Below are positions 51,049 to 60,360 of a DNA stretch of 64,000 nt, in pieces. This DNA comes from Streptomyces sp. NBC_01485 (GTDB taxonomy: Bacteria > Actinomycetota > Actinomycetes > Streptomycetales > Streptomycetaceae), in NCBI RefSeq assembly GCF_036227125.1, contig NZ_CP109435.1:7192001-7256000 (forward strand). Reading direction: 5' to 3'. The first letter of the stretch is position 1. Every line of letters begins with the position of its first letter. Below the pieces are notes generated by a model. It had not been told where the DNA came from. It was given only the letters and a program-made list of their open reading frames with translations, and did no database searches. The position numbers and the translations under genes are program-made.

Positions 51049-51699
51049 ATGGCGAGGCAGTTACGCGCCGAACAAACCCGCACGACGATCATCACGGCCG
51101 CCGCCGACCTGTTCGACCGGCACGGCTACGAGTCGACAAGCCTCAGTGACATCGTCGAGCACGCCCATGTCACCAAGGGCGCCCTCTACTTCCACTTCGC
51201 GGCCAAGGAGGATCTGGCCCACGCCATCATGGAGTTGCAGTCCCAGGCCGCGCGCCGGGTCGCCGGCGACATCGACGACCGCGGCTACTGCTCCCTCGAA
51301 GCCCTGATACGCCTGACGTTCGGTCTGACGCGCCTGTCGGTCGAGGGCCCGATCGCCCGGGCCGGCCTACGGCTCGCCACCGGGGGAGTGTCGGTCCGGC
51401 CGCCCCTGCCGCACCCCTTCACGGAGTTGCTGGACCTGATCTCCCGGCGACTCGTCAGCGCGGCCAGGGAGTCCGACATCCATCCGGACGTCGATGTGGA
51501 CGCCGTGGCGCACTCCCTGGTCTGTTTCTTCGTCGGCACCCGCGTCGTCGGCCGCTCCCGCGAACCCGTCGGCCGACTGCCCCGCCGGATGGCCGAGATG
51601 TGGCACGTCCTCATCCGGGGCCTGGTACCGGTACCGCGCCGACCGCGCTATCTGAGCCTCGCGGCGCGACTGGAGCGGGAGATCATGGCGGTGGTGTGA
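51049..51699 (+). CDS. cprB: CprB-like TetR regulator (gamma-butyrolactone receptor family)
   Basis: 216 residues. The N-terminal TetR HTH (TRTTIITAAADLFDRHGYES, then LSDIVEHAHVTKGALYFHFAAKEDL) is nearly that of CprB/ArpA/ScbR. The C-terminal ligand-domain pattern (RAGLRLATGGVSVRPPLPHPF ... GTRVVG ... EMWHVLIRGLVP) also fits. GGGAG precedes ATG 51049. In S. coelicolor cprB lies next to the geosmin synthase gene with one gene between, exactly as here, and CprB influences antibiotic production and sporulation. Likely represses itself via the adjacent operator. Confidence 0.9.
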   Translation: MARQLRAEQTRTTIITAAADLFDRHGYESTSLSDIVEHAHVTKGALYFHFAAKEDLAHAIMELQSQAARRVAGDIDDRGYCSLEALIRLTFGLTRLSVEGPIARAGLRLATGGVSVRPPLPHPFTELLDLISRRLVSAARESDIHPDVDVDAVAHSLVCFFVGTRVVGRSREPVGRLPRRMAEMWHVLIRGLVPVPRRPRYLSLAARLEREIMAVV

Positions 51700-51809
51700 G
51701 GGCCGGCAGGGCGCGGCGCGGGGGCGCCAAGTAGAGGGCAGGTGGAGGGCAGAGGGCGCGTACGGCCGGGGGCGGTCGGGAGAGTCGCCCCCGCGATACG
51801 GTGATCGGC

Positions 51810-53006
51810 ATGCCCGACACCTCCGCCCCGCCCGTGATCCTCGGCAACGAACCCGGCTCGTTCCCGCACAGCGTCCTGGCCGAACGGCACCCGGCGATCA
51901 TCCGGCAGGTGCGGGACGCGTTCCCCTACGGACCCGAGATCCACCAGGCCCTGGACGCGCTGCTGGCGGGCTGCGCCAAGGGCGTGATCGAACCGCTCCC
52001 CGCCGACGCCCACGACCGGGACCGGTGGCGGGCCTGGGGTCTCGACGCGTACGCCGGCCGGTCCTGGTTCGACGTTCCCTGGCTGTGGTCGGAGAGCTAC
52101 TTCTACCGGCAACTCCTCGACGCGGTCGGCTACTTCGGCCCCGGCCCCTGGCAAGGCATCGACCCCTTCCGCCCGTTCAAGCTCGCCGAGCTCAACGCCC
52201 CCGAGACGGACGAGGAACTGGCCGCGCTCGACACCCTCGAGGACCGCCCGGTCGAGGAGCGGGACCGCGCCCTCCTGCACGGCTCCCTCTGGGGCAACCG
52301 CGCCGACCTCGGCTTCCGGCTGTCCGACGCCGAGGCCGAGGAACGGGCCGCCGTACCGGGGCTCGTCGCCGACGACAGCGAGAAGCTGTGGTCCCTGCTG
52401 CCGGGTGCGGAGACGGGAACCAGGACCGTCGTGGACACCTTGTGCCTGGTGGCCGACAACGCGGGCCGTGAGCTGATCCCCGACCTCCTCCTTGCCGCGC
52501 ACCTCCTCGCCCACGGGCGGTGCGGCCGGGTCGTCCTGCACGTCAAGCCGTACCCGTACTACGTCTCCGACGCCACGACGGCCGACGTCGTCGACGCGCT
52601 GAGGAAACTGGCGGGCGCGCGCGGAGTGGCCGGCGACCACGGCCGGCGTCTGTGGGCGGCCATGGCGGACGGCACCCTGACGGTCCGCGCCCACCCGTTC
52701 GCCGCCGCCCCGCTGCCGTACGCGGAGATGCCGGACGACCTGCGGGCCGAGTTCGCCGCGGCCGGCCTGACGATCGTCAAGGGCGACCTCAACTACCGGC
52801 GCCTGGTGGGCGACAGCCGCTGGGCCCCGACCACCCCCTTCGCGGACGTCACCGCCTCCTTCCCCGGCCCGGTGGCGGCCCTGCGCACGCTCAAGTCCGA
52901 GGTGATCACCGGCCTCGCCGCCGACACGGAGGCCGCGCTCGTCGCCGCCGAGGGCCAGGGCTGGCGCATCGGCGGGACACACGCGCTGATCCAACTGCGG
53001 GAGTGA
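51810..53006 (+). CDS. DUF89 (ARMT1-like) damage-control phosphatase family protein
   Basis: 398 residues. The DUF89 core carries DNAGRELIPDLLLAAHLL and KGDLNYRRLVGD, whose Asp/Asn residues hold the metal in homologues. The N-terminal helical region (LGNEPGSFPHSVLAERHP) matches too. Family members hydrolyse damaged phosphometabolites, such as fructose 1-phosphate or phosphopantetheine derivatives. ATG 51810 is used; GTG 51801 is possible. Lies between cprB and geoA. Confidence 0.88.
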   Translation: MPDTSAPPVILGNEPGSFPHSVLAERHPAIIRQVRDAFPYGPEIHQALDALLAGCAKGVIEPLPADAHDRDRWRAWGLDAYAGRSWFDVPWLWSESYFYRQLLDAVGYFGPGPWQGIDPFRPFKLAELNAPETDEELAALDTLEDRPVEERDRALLHGSLWGNRADLGFRLSDAEAEERAAVPGLVADDSEKLWSLLPGAETGTRTVVDTLCLVADNAGRELIPDLLLAAHLLAHGRCGRVVLHVKPYPYYVSDATTADVVDALRKLAGARGVAGDHGRRLWAAMADGTLTVRAHPFAAAPLPYAEMPDDLRAEFAAAGLTIVKGDLNYRRLVGDSRWAPTTPFADVTASFPGPVAALRTLKSEVITGLAADTEAALVAAEGQGWRIGGTHALIQLRE

Positions 53007-53113
53007 GACATGCCGACTCCCGTACGGTTCACCGCTTTCGGTTGATTCACGCGATGGTGTGATCATGTGCCGCCCCGGGGATGGCGGTTCGGGCCCCCGG
53101 GTAGGGCCCGGCC

Positions 53114-55285
53114 ATGACGCAACCGTTCGAACTCCCGCACTTCTACATGCCGCACCCCGCGCGCCTGAACCCGCACGTCGAACAGGCGCGGGCCCACTCC
53201 ACGCAGTGGGCGCGCGACATGGGCATGCTGGAGGGGTCCGGGATCTGGGACCAGGCCGACCTGGAGGCGCACGACTACGGCCTGCTCTGCGCCTACACCC
53301 ACCCCGACTGCGACGGCCCCGCGCTGTCGCTGATCACCGACTGGTACGTGTGGGTGTTCTTCTTCGACGACCACTTCCTCGACATGTTCAAACGCACCCC
53401 CGACCGCGCCGCCGGCAAGGCCCACCTGGACCGGCTCCCGCTGTTCATGCCGCTGGACCTGTCGACCGCCGTGCCCGAGCCGCAGAACCCGGTCGAGGCG
53501 GGCCTCAAGGACCTGTGGGCGCGCACGGTGCCGGCCATGTCGCAGGACTGGCGCCGCCGTTTCGCCGTCGCGACGGAGCATCTGCTCAACGAGTCGATGT
53601 GGGAGCTGTCCAACATCGACGAGGGGCGGATCGCCAACCCGGTCGAGTACATCGAGATGCGCCGCAAGGTGGGCGGCGCGCCCTGGTCGGCGGGGCTCGT
53701 GGAGTACGCGACCGCCGAAGTCCCCGCCGCCGTCGCCGGAACGAGGCCGCTGCGCGTGCTGATGGAGACCTTCTCCGACGCCGTGCACCTGCGCAACGAC
53801 CTGTTCTCCTACCAGCGCGAGGTGGAGGACGAGGGCGAGAACAGCAACGGCGTCCTCGTCCTGGAGACGTTCTTCGGCTGCACCACCCAGGAGGCCGCCG
53901 ACACCGTCAACGACATCCTCACCTCCCGCCTCCACCAGTTCGAGCACACCGCCTTCACCGAAGTGCCCGCGATCGCCCTGGAGAAGGGCCTCACGCCCGG
54001 CGACGTCCTCGCGGTCGCCGCCTACACCAAGGGGCTCCAGGACTGGCAGTCCGGCGGCCACGAATGGCACATGCGCTCCAGCCGCTACATGAACCAGGGC
54101 GCCACGTCCGACGCGCCCTGGCAGAAACTCACCGGCCCCGGCACCTCCGCCGCCGACGTCGGCGCGCTGCTCGCCTCGGCCGCCGCCGAACGCCTGCGCG
54201 CGTACGCGCACGTGCCCTTCCAGACGGTCGGCCCGTCCCTGCTGCCCGACTTCCACATGCCGTTCCCGGTCGAGCTCAGCCCGCACCTGGAGGCGTGCCG
54301 CCCCCGCCTGACCGCCTGGATGCACCGGATGGGCATGCTCCAGGAGGGCGTCTGGGACGAGGACAAACTCGCCGCCTACGACCTCCCGCTGTGCTCGGCC
54401 GGCCTCGACCCGGACGCCACCCCGGAGGCCCTCGACCTCAGCGCCCACTGGCTGGCCTGGGGCACCTACGGCGACGACTACTACCCGCTGGTCTTCGGCG
54501 CCCGCCGCGACCTGGCCGCCGCCCGCCTCACCACCGCCCGGCTGTCGGCCTGCATGCCCGTAGACGGCGAGGAGACGCCCGTCGTCCCCGTCAACGGCAT
54601 GGAACGCGGCCTGATCGACCTGTGGGCGCGCACCACCGCCGACATGGCCCCCGACCAGCGGCGCACCCTGCGCGAGGCGGTCGACGCCATGACCGAGAGC
54701 TGGGTGTGGGAGCTGTCCAACCAGCTCCTGAACCGCGTCCCCGACCCGGTCGACTACCTGGAGATGCGCCGCGCCACCTTCGGCTCCGACCTCACCCTGA
54801 GCCTGTGCCGCATGGGCCAGGGCCCCGCCATCCCGCCGGAGGTCTACCGCAGCGGCCCCGTCCGCTCACTGGAGAACGCGGCCGTGGACTACGCGTGCCT
54901 CGTCAACGACGTCTTCTCGTACCAGAAGGAGATCGAGTACGAGGGCGAGCTGCACAACGCGATCCTCGTCGTGCAGAACTTCTTCGGCTGCGACTACCCG
55001 ACCGGACTGGGCATCGTCCACGACCTGATGACCCAGCGCATGGAGCAGTTCGAGCACGTCATCGCCCACGAACTGCCCGTCCTCTACGACGACTTCGACC
55101 TCTCGGCCGAGGCCCGCGCGGCGATGGGCAACTACGTCGCCGACCTGCAGAACTGGCTGTCGGGCATCCTGCACTGGCACCGCGAGGTCGACCGCTACAA
55201 GTCCGAATTCCTGGCCGGCCGCACCCACGGTTTCCTGCCGGACCTCGTGCCGACGGCACCCGCTCCACGCCTGATGATCTCCTGA
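53114..55285 (+). CDS. geoA: Geosmin synthase (bifunctional germacradienol synthase)
   Basis: 723 residues, full length. The N-terminal terpene cyclase half has DDHFLD (85-90) and the NSE triad NDLFSYQRE (228-236), and makes germacradienol from farnesyl diphosphate with Mg2+. The C-terminal half has DDYYP and NDVFSYQKE and converts germacradienol to geosmin by retro-Prins fragmentation. The domains are about 330 residues apart. ATG at 53114. No obvious promoter motif in the 107-bp gap; may be transcribed with the DUF89 gene. Confidence 0.98.
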   Translation: MTQPFELPHFYMPHPARLNPHVEQARAHSTQWARDMGMLEGSGIWDQADLEAHDYGLLCAYTHPDCDGPALSLITDWYVWVFFFDDHFLDMFKRTPDRAAGKAHLDRLPLFMPLDLSTAVPEPQNPVEAGLKDLWARTVPAMSQDWRRRFAVATEHLLNESMWELSNIDEGRIANPVEYIEMRRKVGGAPWSAGLVEYATAEVPAAVAGTRPLRVLMETFSDAVHLRNDLFSYQREVEDEGENSNGVLVLETFFGCTTQEAADTVNDILTSRLHQFEHTAFTEVPAIALEKGLTPGDVLAVAAYTKGLQDWQSGGHEWHMRSSRYMNQGATSDAPWQKLTGPGTSAADVGALLASAAAERLRAYAHVPFQTVGPSLLPDFHMPFPVELSPHLEACRPRLTAWMHRMGMLQEGVWDEDKLAAYDLPLCSAGLDPDATPEALDLSAHWLAWGTYGDDYYPLVFGARRDLAAARLTTARLSACMPVDGEETPVVPVNGMERGLIDLWARTTADMAPDQRRTLREAVDAMTESWVWELSNQLLNRVPDPVDYLEMRRATFGSDLTLSLCRMGQGPAIPPEVYRSGPVRSLENAAVDYACLVNDVFSYQKEIEYEGELHNAILVVQNFFGCDYPTGLGIVHDLMTQRMEQFEHVIAHELPVLYDDFDLSAEARAAMGNYVADLQNWLSGILHWHREVDRYKSEFLAGRTHGFLPDLVPTAPAPRLMIS

Positions 55286-55350
55286 CTGTCACTCGTTCGT
55301 GGCTCGTGGTGCGCCGGTGCGCCGGGTAGAGCACCAGCCGGAGGCGATCC

Positions 55351-56001
55351 ATGGAACAGACAGCGTTGCGTCCCAAGCCCATGCCGGGTCAGGAGCCCGG
55401 CGGTGGCAGCGGCGGTGGCGGACCGGGCGGCCGGGAGCGGCGTCCGCACGCCTCCCCCGGCCGCCGCGGCCGACGGCTGACCACCCTGCTGCTCGGCCTG
55501 TTCGCCGGCACCGTCCTGCTCCTGTCCGGCGTCGGACTCGGCACCCTGGGGGCGACCGTGATCGGCGTCAGCAGACTGGCCGAACTGCAGCGGCAGGCGG
55601 CGCAGGGCGTGCCGGGCGCGCAGGGGACGCGCGGGACGCAGGGCGGGCCGGGTGCCGGGTCCGCCTCCGGCCGGGGCGGTCCCTCCGCGCAGGTTCCGTC
55701 TCCGGCCGGGGCGACCGGCGCGGCGCCGGGTCTCGCCGAGGCCACCCTCGGGCTGGAGGTCGTGGACGCGGAGAAGGCGGGGGCGAAGATCGTCGCCGTC
55801 CACATTCCGGGCCCCGGCTACACGGCGGGTCTCGTCCGCGGCGACGTCCTGCTGACGTTCGGCGGCGCCCGGATCGACTCGGCGACGGACCTCGCCCGGG
55901 CCGTCGACGAGGTCCGCCCGGGTAAGGAGGTGGACGTGACGGTGCGTCACCGAAGCGGTGGGTACCAGCGGCTGATGGTCGTCCCCGGCATCGTCACATG
56001 A
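55351..56001 (+). CDS. PDZ-domain membrane protein
   Basis: 216 residues. A Gly/Arg/Pro-rich cytoplasmic N-terminus, membrane segment about 44-72, a Gly-rich collagen-like stretch (AQGVPGAQGTRGTQGGPG, near 85), and a PDZ domain from about 130 to 212 (GYTAGLVRGDVLLTFGGARI). No protease domain. ATG 55351, 66 bp after geoA. Confidence 0.82.
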   Translation: MEQTALRPKPMPGQEPGGGSGGGGPGGRERRPHASPGRRGRRLTTLLLGLFAGTVLLLSGVGLGTLGATVIGVSRLAELQRQAAQGVPGAQGTRGTQGGPGAGSASGRGGPSAQVPSPAGATGAAPGLAEATLGLEVVDAEKAGAKIVAVHIPGPGYTAGLVRGDVLLTFGGARIDSATDLARAVDEVRPGKEVDVTVRHRSGGYQRLMVVPGIVT

Positions 56002-56184
56002 GGCGGGCGGAGCCGGTGGGGCTCCTGCCGGGCCGGGTCGCCGCTCGACCCCGCCGACCCCGAGGCGGCCGTGTTCGCGCGCGGGGTTCCCGTGCGGTGT
56101 TCCCGTGCGAAACCTCCGCAACCGGCTCGCGCGACCCCCGCCGTACGGGCAGGATGCTGCCCGTGGTCACCGCGCCGGTGTCAC

Positions 56185-56256
56185 CGGGTTCCTCCGAGGA
56201 TGCCCCGGCCTTCAGGACTCTGCTGAGGAATGCCTTCAGGCCGGGGAGGATGTCAA
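56185..56256. mobile_element. 72-bp miniature IS200/IS605-type element (PATE/MITE)
   Basis: Begins after TCAC (56181-56184). Its first 28 nt (CGGGTTCCTCCGAGGATGCC..) are identical to the left end of the TnpB element at 5348, and it ends GGGGAGGATGTCAA (56243-56256), identical to the last 14 nt of that element. A long palindrome CCCCGGCC...GGCCGGGG spans the interior. The internal genes are lacking. It lies between the PDZ and M24 peptidase genes; its end supplies GGAGGA 6 bp before an ATG at 56258. Confidence 0.8.
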
Positions 56257-56302
56257 GATGTCCGCCACACGTCAGTCGCCACGTCCTGTCTGGGAGGCCC
56301 GG

Positions 56303-57430
56303 ATGACCGGCACCGCCCCCGCGCCCTTCACCGCCGACGACTACCGGGCCCGTATGACGCGGGCCGCGCGCGAGGCCGCCGACGCCGGGCTCGCCGGACT
56401 GCTCGTGGCGCCCGGCCCCGACCTCGTCTGGCTCACCGGCTACGCGCCCACCGCCGTCACCGAACGGCTCACCCTGCTCGTCCTGGCCGCCGGCCGGGAC
56501 CCCGTCCTCGTCGTGCCGGCCCTGGAGGCGCCCGACGCCGCGAAGGGAGCCGGCGCCCCGGCGCTCACCCTGCGGGACTGGACCGACGGCAAGGACCCCT
56601 ACGCCGCCACCGCGGGCCTCCTCGACCCGGGCGGCCGGTTCGGGGTCAGCGACAACGCCTGGGCGATGCACCTGCTGGGCCTGCAGAAGGCCCTGCCCGC
56701 CGCCTCCTACGCCTCCCTCACCGACGCCCTGCCCATGCTGCGCGCCGTCAAGGACACGGCGGAGCTGGAGCTGATGGCGGCCGCCGGAGCGGCCGCGGAC
56801 GCCACGTTCGAGGAGATCCGGAAGGTTCCCTTCGCCGGGCGCCGGGAGACGGAGGTCGGCGCCGACCTCGCCGGCCTGCTGCGCCGGTTCGGGCACTCCC
56901 AGGTCGACTTCACCATCGTCGCCTCCGGGCCGAACGGCGCCAACCCGCACCACGAGGCCGGCGACCGGGTCATCGAGCGCGGCGACATGGTCGTCCTCGA
57001 CTTCGGCGGCCTCAAGGACGGCTACGGCTCCGACACCTCCCGCACCGTCCACGTCGGCGAGCCGACCGACGAGGAGCGGCGGGTCCACGACCTCGTGCGC
57101 GCGGCCCAGGAGGCCGGTTTCCGGGCGGTCCGGCCCGGCGTCGCCTGCCAGGAGGTCGACCGGGCCGCCCGCGCGGTCATCGCCGACGCCGGCTACGGCG
57201 CGTACTTCATCCACCGCACCGGACACGGCATCGGCGTCACCACCCACGAGCCGCCCTACATGGTCGAGGGCGAGGAGCGGCCCCTCGTGCCCGGCATGTG
57301 CTTCTCCGTGGAGCCCGGCGTGTACCTGCCGGGCCGGTTCGGGGTCCGCATCGAGGACATCGTCACCGTCACCGAGGACGGCGGCCGCCGTCTCAACGAC
57401 ACCACCCGCGAGCTGGTCATAGTGGACTGA
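56303..57430 (+). CDS. M24 family Xaa-Pro aminopeptidase-like protein
   Basis: 375 residues. Creatinase N-terminal domain then the pita-bread fold with all five metal ligands: Asp in VVLDFGG, Asp in GSDTSRT, His in GHGIGVTTHEPP, Glu in SVEPGVY and Glu in RIEDIVT. Removes N-terminal residues before proline, or acts as a prolidase, with Mn2+ or Co2+. ATG 56303 has GGGAGG about 6 bp before. The frame stays open to ATG 56258 (adds 15 residues), whose ribosome site comes from the miniature element. Confidence 0.9.
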   Translation: MTGTAPAPFTADDYRARMTRAAREAADAGLAGLLVAPGPDLVWLTGYAPTAVTERLTLLVLAAGRDPVLVVPALEAPDAAKGAGAPALTLRDWTDGKDPYAATAGLLDPGGRFGVSDNAWAMHLLGLQKALPAASYASLTDALPMLRAVKDTAELELMAAAGAAADATFEEIRKVPFAGRRETEVGADLAGLLRRFGHSQVDFTIVASGPNGANPHHEAGDRVIERGDMVVLDFGGLKDGYGSDTSRTVHVGEPTDEERRVHDLVRAAQEAGFRAVRPGVACQEVDRAARAVIADAGYGAYFIHRTGHGIGVTTHEPPYMVEGEERPLVPGMCFSVEPGVYLPGRFGVRIEDIVTVTEDGGRRLNDTTRELVIVD

Positions 57431-57480
57431 GCCACCCCCAGGAGTCCCCGGCACCCACCCCGAACGGCAGCGGCGCGACC

Positions 57481-58467
57481 ATGACCCAGGCACCGACACC
57501 CACCGCGGACACCGTCCGCCGACTGGTCCGCGCCCTCCTCGCCGAGGGCGTCGCCGGCGGCTTCGGGCCGGAGGTACGGCCCGTCACCGAGGGCGGCGCG
57601 CACACCACCTGGTGGGTCGGCTCCCGCCACGTGCTGCGCCTCGCCCTGGACCGCGAGGCGACCCGGCGCCGCCGCCGCGAACTGCGGCTGCGCGACCTCG
57701 TCCGCCCGCACGTCCCCGTGGCCGTGCCGAGCAGCGTCGCGCACGGCGACTGGTCCCCGGGCCTCGCCTGCACCCTCGACACCAGGCTGCCCGGCGGCAC
57801 GGCCGAGGAGCACGACGTGTCGGCCGTCGGCGAGGCCGACCTCGCCGGGCTGCTCAGGGGGCTGCGCGAGGTGCCGCCCCGGCAGGCCGAGACGCTCGGC
57901 GTGCCGCGCGCCGCCCCGCGCTCCCTGGAGGCGCTGCGCCGGATGGCCGTGGCCGCCGCCGAACGCCTCGCCCGCGCCGACGAGTTCGACCCCGCCCGCC
58001 TCCACCAGCTCACCGCGCCCGGCGCGGCCCAGTTCGCGACGCAGCCCGGCGCCGCCGTCCTCGTCCACCACGCCCTGCGGGGCGAGCACCTCGTGGTGAG
58101 CGCCGACGGCCGGGTGCGCGGCGTCCTCGACTGGACCGACGCCGTCATCGGGGACCCCGCCGAGGACATCGCCGGGCTGGCCCTGGCCCTCGGCTCCGGC
58201 GCCGCCGTCCGTGCCGCCACCCTCGCCGGCTACGGCGCCCGACCGTGCCTGCGCGGCCTGTGGCTCGCCCGCTGCGACACCGTCGTCCACCTCGCGGAAC
58301 ACCTCGACGCCCACGCCCCCGTCCACCCCCACGACACCGGCCCACGGGCCGCCGAGGCGCTCGCCCTCCCCCGGACCCGCCTGCTACGGGCCTGGGAGCC
58401 GATCCTGCTGGAACGGGTCACGGACCTCCGCGAGGACGAGGAGGGCGCGGCCGGCGAGGAGGAGTAG
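57481..58467 (+). CDS. Aminoglycoside phosphotransferase-like (APH) kinase-fold protein
   Basis: 328 residues. The kinase-like fold has the HHALRGEHLVVSADG catalytic loop and DWTDAVIGDPAEDIAG metal motif of the APH family. In the loop the usual HGDLxxxN appears as HHALRGEHLVV, so the catalytic Asp is missing or shifted and activity is uncertain. ATG 57481, 50 bp after the M24 gene; no strong SD. Acidic tail. Confidence 0.78.
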   Translation: MTQAPTPTADTVRRLVRALLAEGVAGGFGPEVRPVTEGGAHTTWWVGSRHVLRLALDREATRRRRRELRLRDLVRPHVPVAVPSSVAHGDWSPGLACTLDTRLPGGTAEEHDVSAVGEADLAGLLRGLREVPPRQAETLGVPRAAPRSLEALRRMAVAAAERLARADEFDPARLHQLTAPGAAQFATQPGAAVLVHHALRGEHLVVSADGRVRGVLDWTDAVIGDPAEDIAGLALALGSGAAVRAATLAGYGARPCLRGLWLARCDTVVHLAEHLDAHAPVHPHDTGPRAAEALALPRTRLLRAWEPILLERVTDLREDEEGAAGEEE

Positions 58468-58471
58468 CCGA

Positions 58472-58495
58472 GGAGCAGCCCCTCACTGCTGCTCC
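58472..58495. terminator. Small hairpin between APH-like and treZ genes
   Basis: GGAGCAGC / GCTGCTCC stem, 8-nt loop, overlapping the treZ stop codon. Confidence 0.4.
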
Positions 58496-60228
58496 AGCAC
58501 CACGCACGCCTCCCCGGGCACATGCAGCAGTCCGTCCGGACCCGGGGTGGTCACCGGGTCCCACGCGGCGAGTACGCGGGCCGGGCGCGGGCCCAGGGGG
58601 ATCGCGGCCGGTTCCCTGACGAGGTTGACGGCCACCCGGACGTCGCCGCGCCGGAAGGCCAGCCAGCGGGCTCGCGCGTCGTGGGCGACCTTGATGTCGG
58701 ACAGGTCGGGATCGGTGAGGTCGGGCTGCGCGTGGCGCAGCGCGATCAGCTCGCGGTACCAGGCCAGCACGCGCGCGTGCGGCTCGCGCCCCGGCTCGGA
58801 CCAGTCCAGGCAGGAGCGCTCGCGCGTCGCCGGGTCCTGCGGGTCGGGCACGTCCTCCTCGGCCCAGCCGTGCGCCGTGAACTCCCGCCGCCTGCCCCGC
58901 CGTACGGCCTCGGCGAGCTCCGGGTCGGTGTGGTCGGTGAAGTACTGCCAGGGCGTGCCCGCCGCCCACTCCTCGCCCATGAACAGCATCGGCGTGAACG
59001 GCGCGGTCAGCGTCAACGCGGCCGCGCACGCCAGCAGCCCGGGGGAGAGGGACGCCGACAGCCGGTCGCCCTGGGCGCGGTTGCCGACCTGGTCGTGGGT
59101 CTGGGCGTACCCGAGGAGCCGGTGCGCGGGCACGAGGGAGCGGTCCAGCGGGCGGCCGTGGTGCCGGCCCCGGAAACCGGAGTACGTGCCGTCGTGGAAG
59201 AAACCGCCGGTGAGGGTCTTGGCGACCGCGGCGAACGGGTCGCGCGCGAAGTCGCCGTAGTAGCCCTGGGACTCACCGGTGAGCGCGGTGTGCAGGGCGT
59301 GGTGGAAGTCGTCGTTCCACTGCGCGTGCAGGCCCAGGCCGCCCGCCCGGCGGGGGGTGATCAGCCGTGGGTCGTTGAGGTCGGACTCGGCGATCAGGAA
59401 CAGCGGCCGGCCGGTCTCCGCGGCGAGGGCGTCCACGGCCGCCGACAGCTCCTCCAGGAACGGGTACGCGCGCGTGTCCGCCAGCGCGTGCACCGCGTCC
59501 AGACGCAGCCCGTCGAGCCGGTGGTCGCGCAGCCAGGCCAGCGCGCTGCCCAGCAGGTAGGCGCGCACCTCGTCCGAGCCGGGCGCGTCCAGGTTGACGG
59601 CCGCGCCCCACGGCGTGTGGTGCGTGTCGGTGAAGTACGGGCCGAACTCGGGGAGATGGTTGCCGGACGGGCCCAGGTGGTTGTGCACCACGTCCAGGAT
59701 CACGCCCAGACCGAGTTCGTGGGCCCGGTCGACGAACCGCTTCAGCGCCTCGGGACCGCCGTACGGCTCGTGCACCGCCCACGGCGACACCCCGTCGTAC
59801 CCCCAGCCGTGCCGGCCGGGGAACGCGCACAGCGGCATCAACTCGACGTGCGTGACGCCGAGTTCGACGAGATGGTCCAGACGCTCGGCGGCGGCGTCCA
59901 GGGTGCCTTCGGGGGTGTACGTGCCCACGTGCAGCTCGTACAGGACCGCGCCCGACAGCGGGCGCCCGGACCACCGCGTCCGCCACGCGTAGCGGCCCTG
60001 GTCGACGACCGCGCTCAGCCCCTCGGGGCCGTCCGGCTGGCGGCGCGAGCGCGGGTCGGGGCGGACGGGGCCGTCGTCCACCGCGAAGCCGTACCGCGTG
60101 CCGTCGGAGGCCTCCGCCTCGCCGGTCCACCACCCCTCCCGTCCCGGATCGCGATCCAACGCGCGCGTGACGCCGTCGCACTGGAGCGTCACACGTTCGG
60201 CCTGCGGTGCCCACACCTCGAACTGCAC
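58483..60228 (-). CDS. treZ: Malto-oligosyltrehalose trehalohydrolase TreZ
   Basis: 581 residues. A CBM48-like N-terminal domain (FEVWAPQAERVTL) and a GH13 barrel: YELHVGTYTPEG, DVVHNHLG, catalytic nucleophile in GLRLDAVHAL, acid/base in LIAESDLND, and the late QNHDQVGN-like segment AQTHDQVGNRAQGDRL. Releases trehalose from maltooligosyl-trehalose produced by TreY. No treY is adjacent in the window. ATG 60228. Confidence 0.96.
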   Translation of the reverse strand: MQFEVWAPQAERVTLQCDGVTRALDRDPGREGWWTGEAEASDGTRYGFAVDDGPVRPDPRSRRQPDGPEGLSAVVDQGRYAWRTRWSGRPLSGAVLYELHVGTYTPEGTLDAAAERLDHLVELGVTHVELMPLCAFPGRHGWGYDGVSPWAVHEPYGGPEALKRFVDRAHELGLGVILDVVHNHLGPSGNHLPEFGPYFTDTHHTPWGAAVNLDAPGSDEVRAYLLGSALAWLRDHRLDGLRLDAVHALADTRAYPFLEELSAAVDALAAETGRPLFLIAESDLNDPRLITPRRAGGLGLHAQWNDDFHHALHTALTGESQGYYGDFARDPFAAVAKTLTGGFFHDGTYSGFRGRHHGRPLDRSLVPAHRLLGYAQTHDQVGNRAQGDRLSASLSPGLLACAAALTLTAPFTPMLFMGEEWAAGTPWQYFTDHTDPELAEAVRRGRRREFTAHGWAEEDVPDPQDPATRERSCLDWSEPGREPHARVLAWYRELIALRHAQPDLTDPDLSDIKVAHDARARWLAFRRGDVRVAVNLVREPAAIPLGPRPARVLAAWDPVTTPGPDGLLHVPGEACVVLEQQ

Positions 60229-60360
60229 GGACGGTTCCCCTTCGTCTGCTCACCGTGATGTAGCACCGCCATCGTCCTCCACACCGGACCGATGCGCTCC
60301 GCAGACACCCTCTTTCCCGTTTTCTGGACACCCAGGGTTCACTGACCGACAATCACCACC

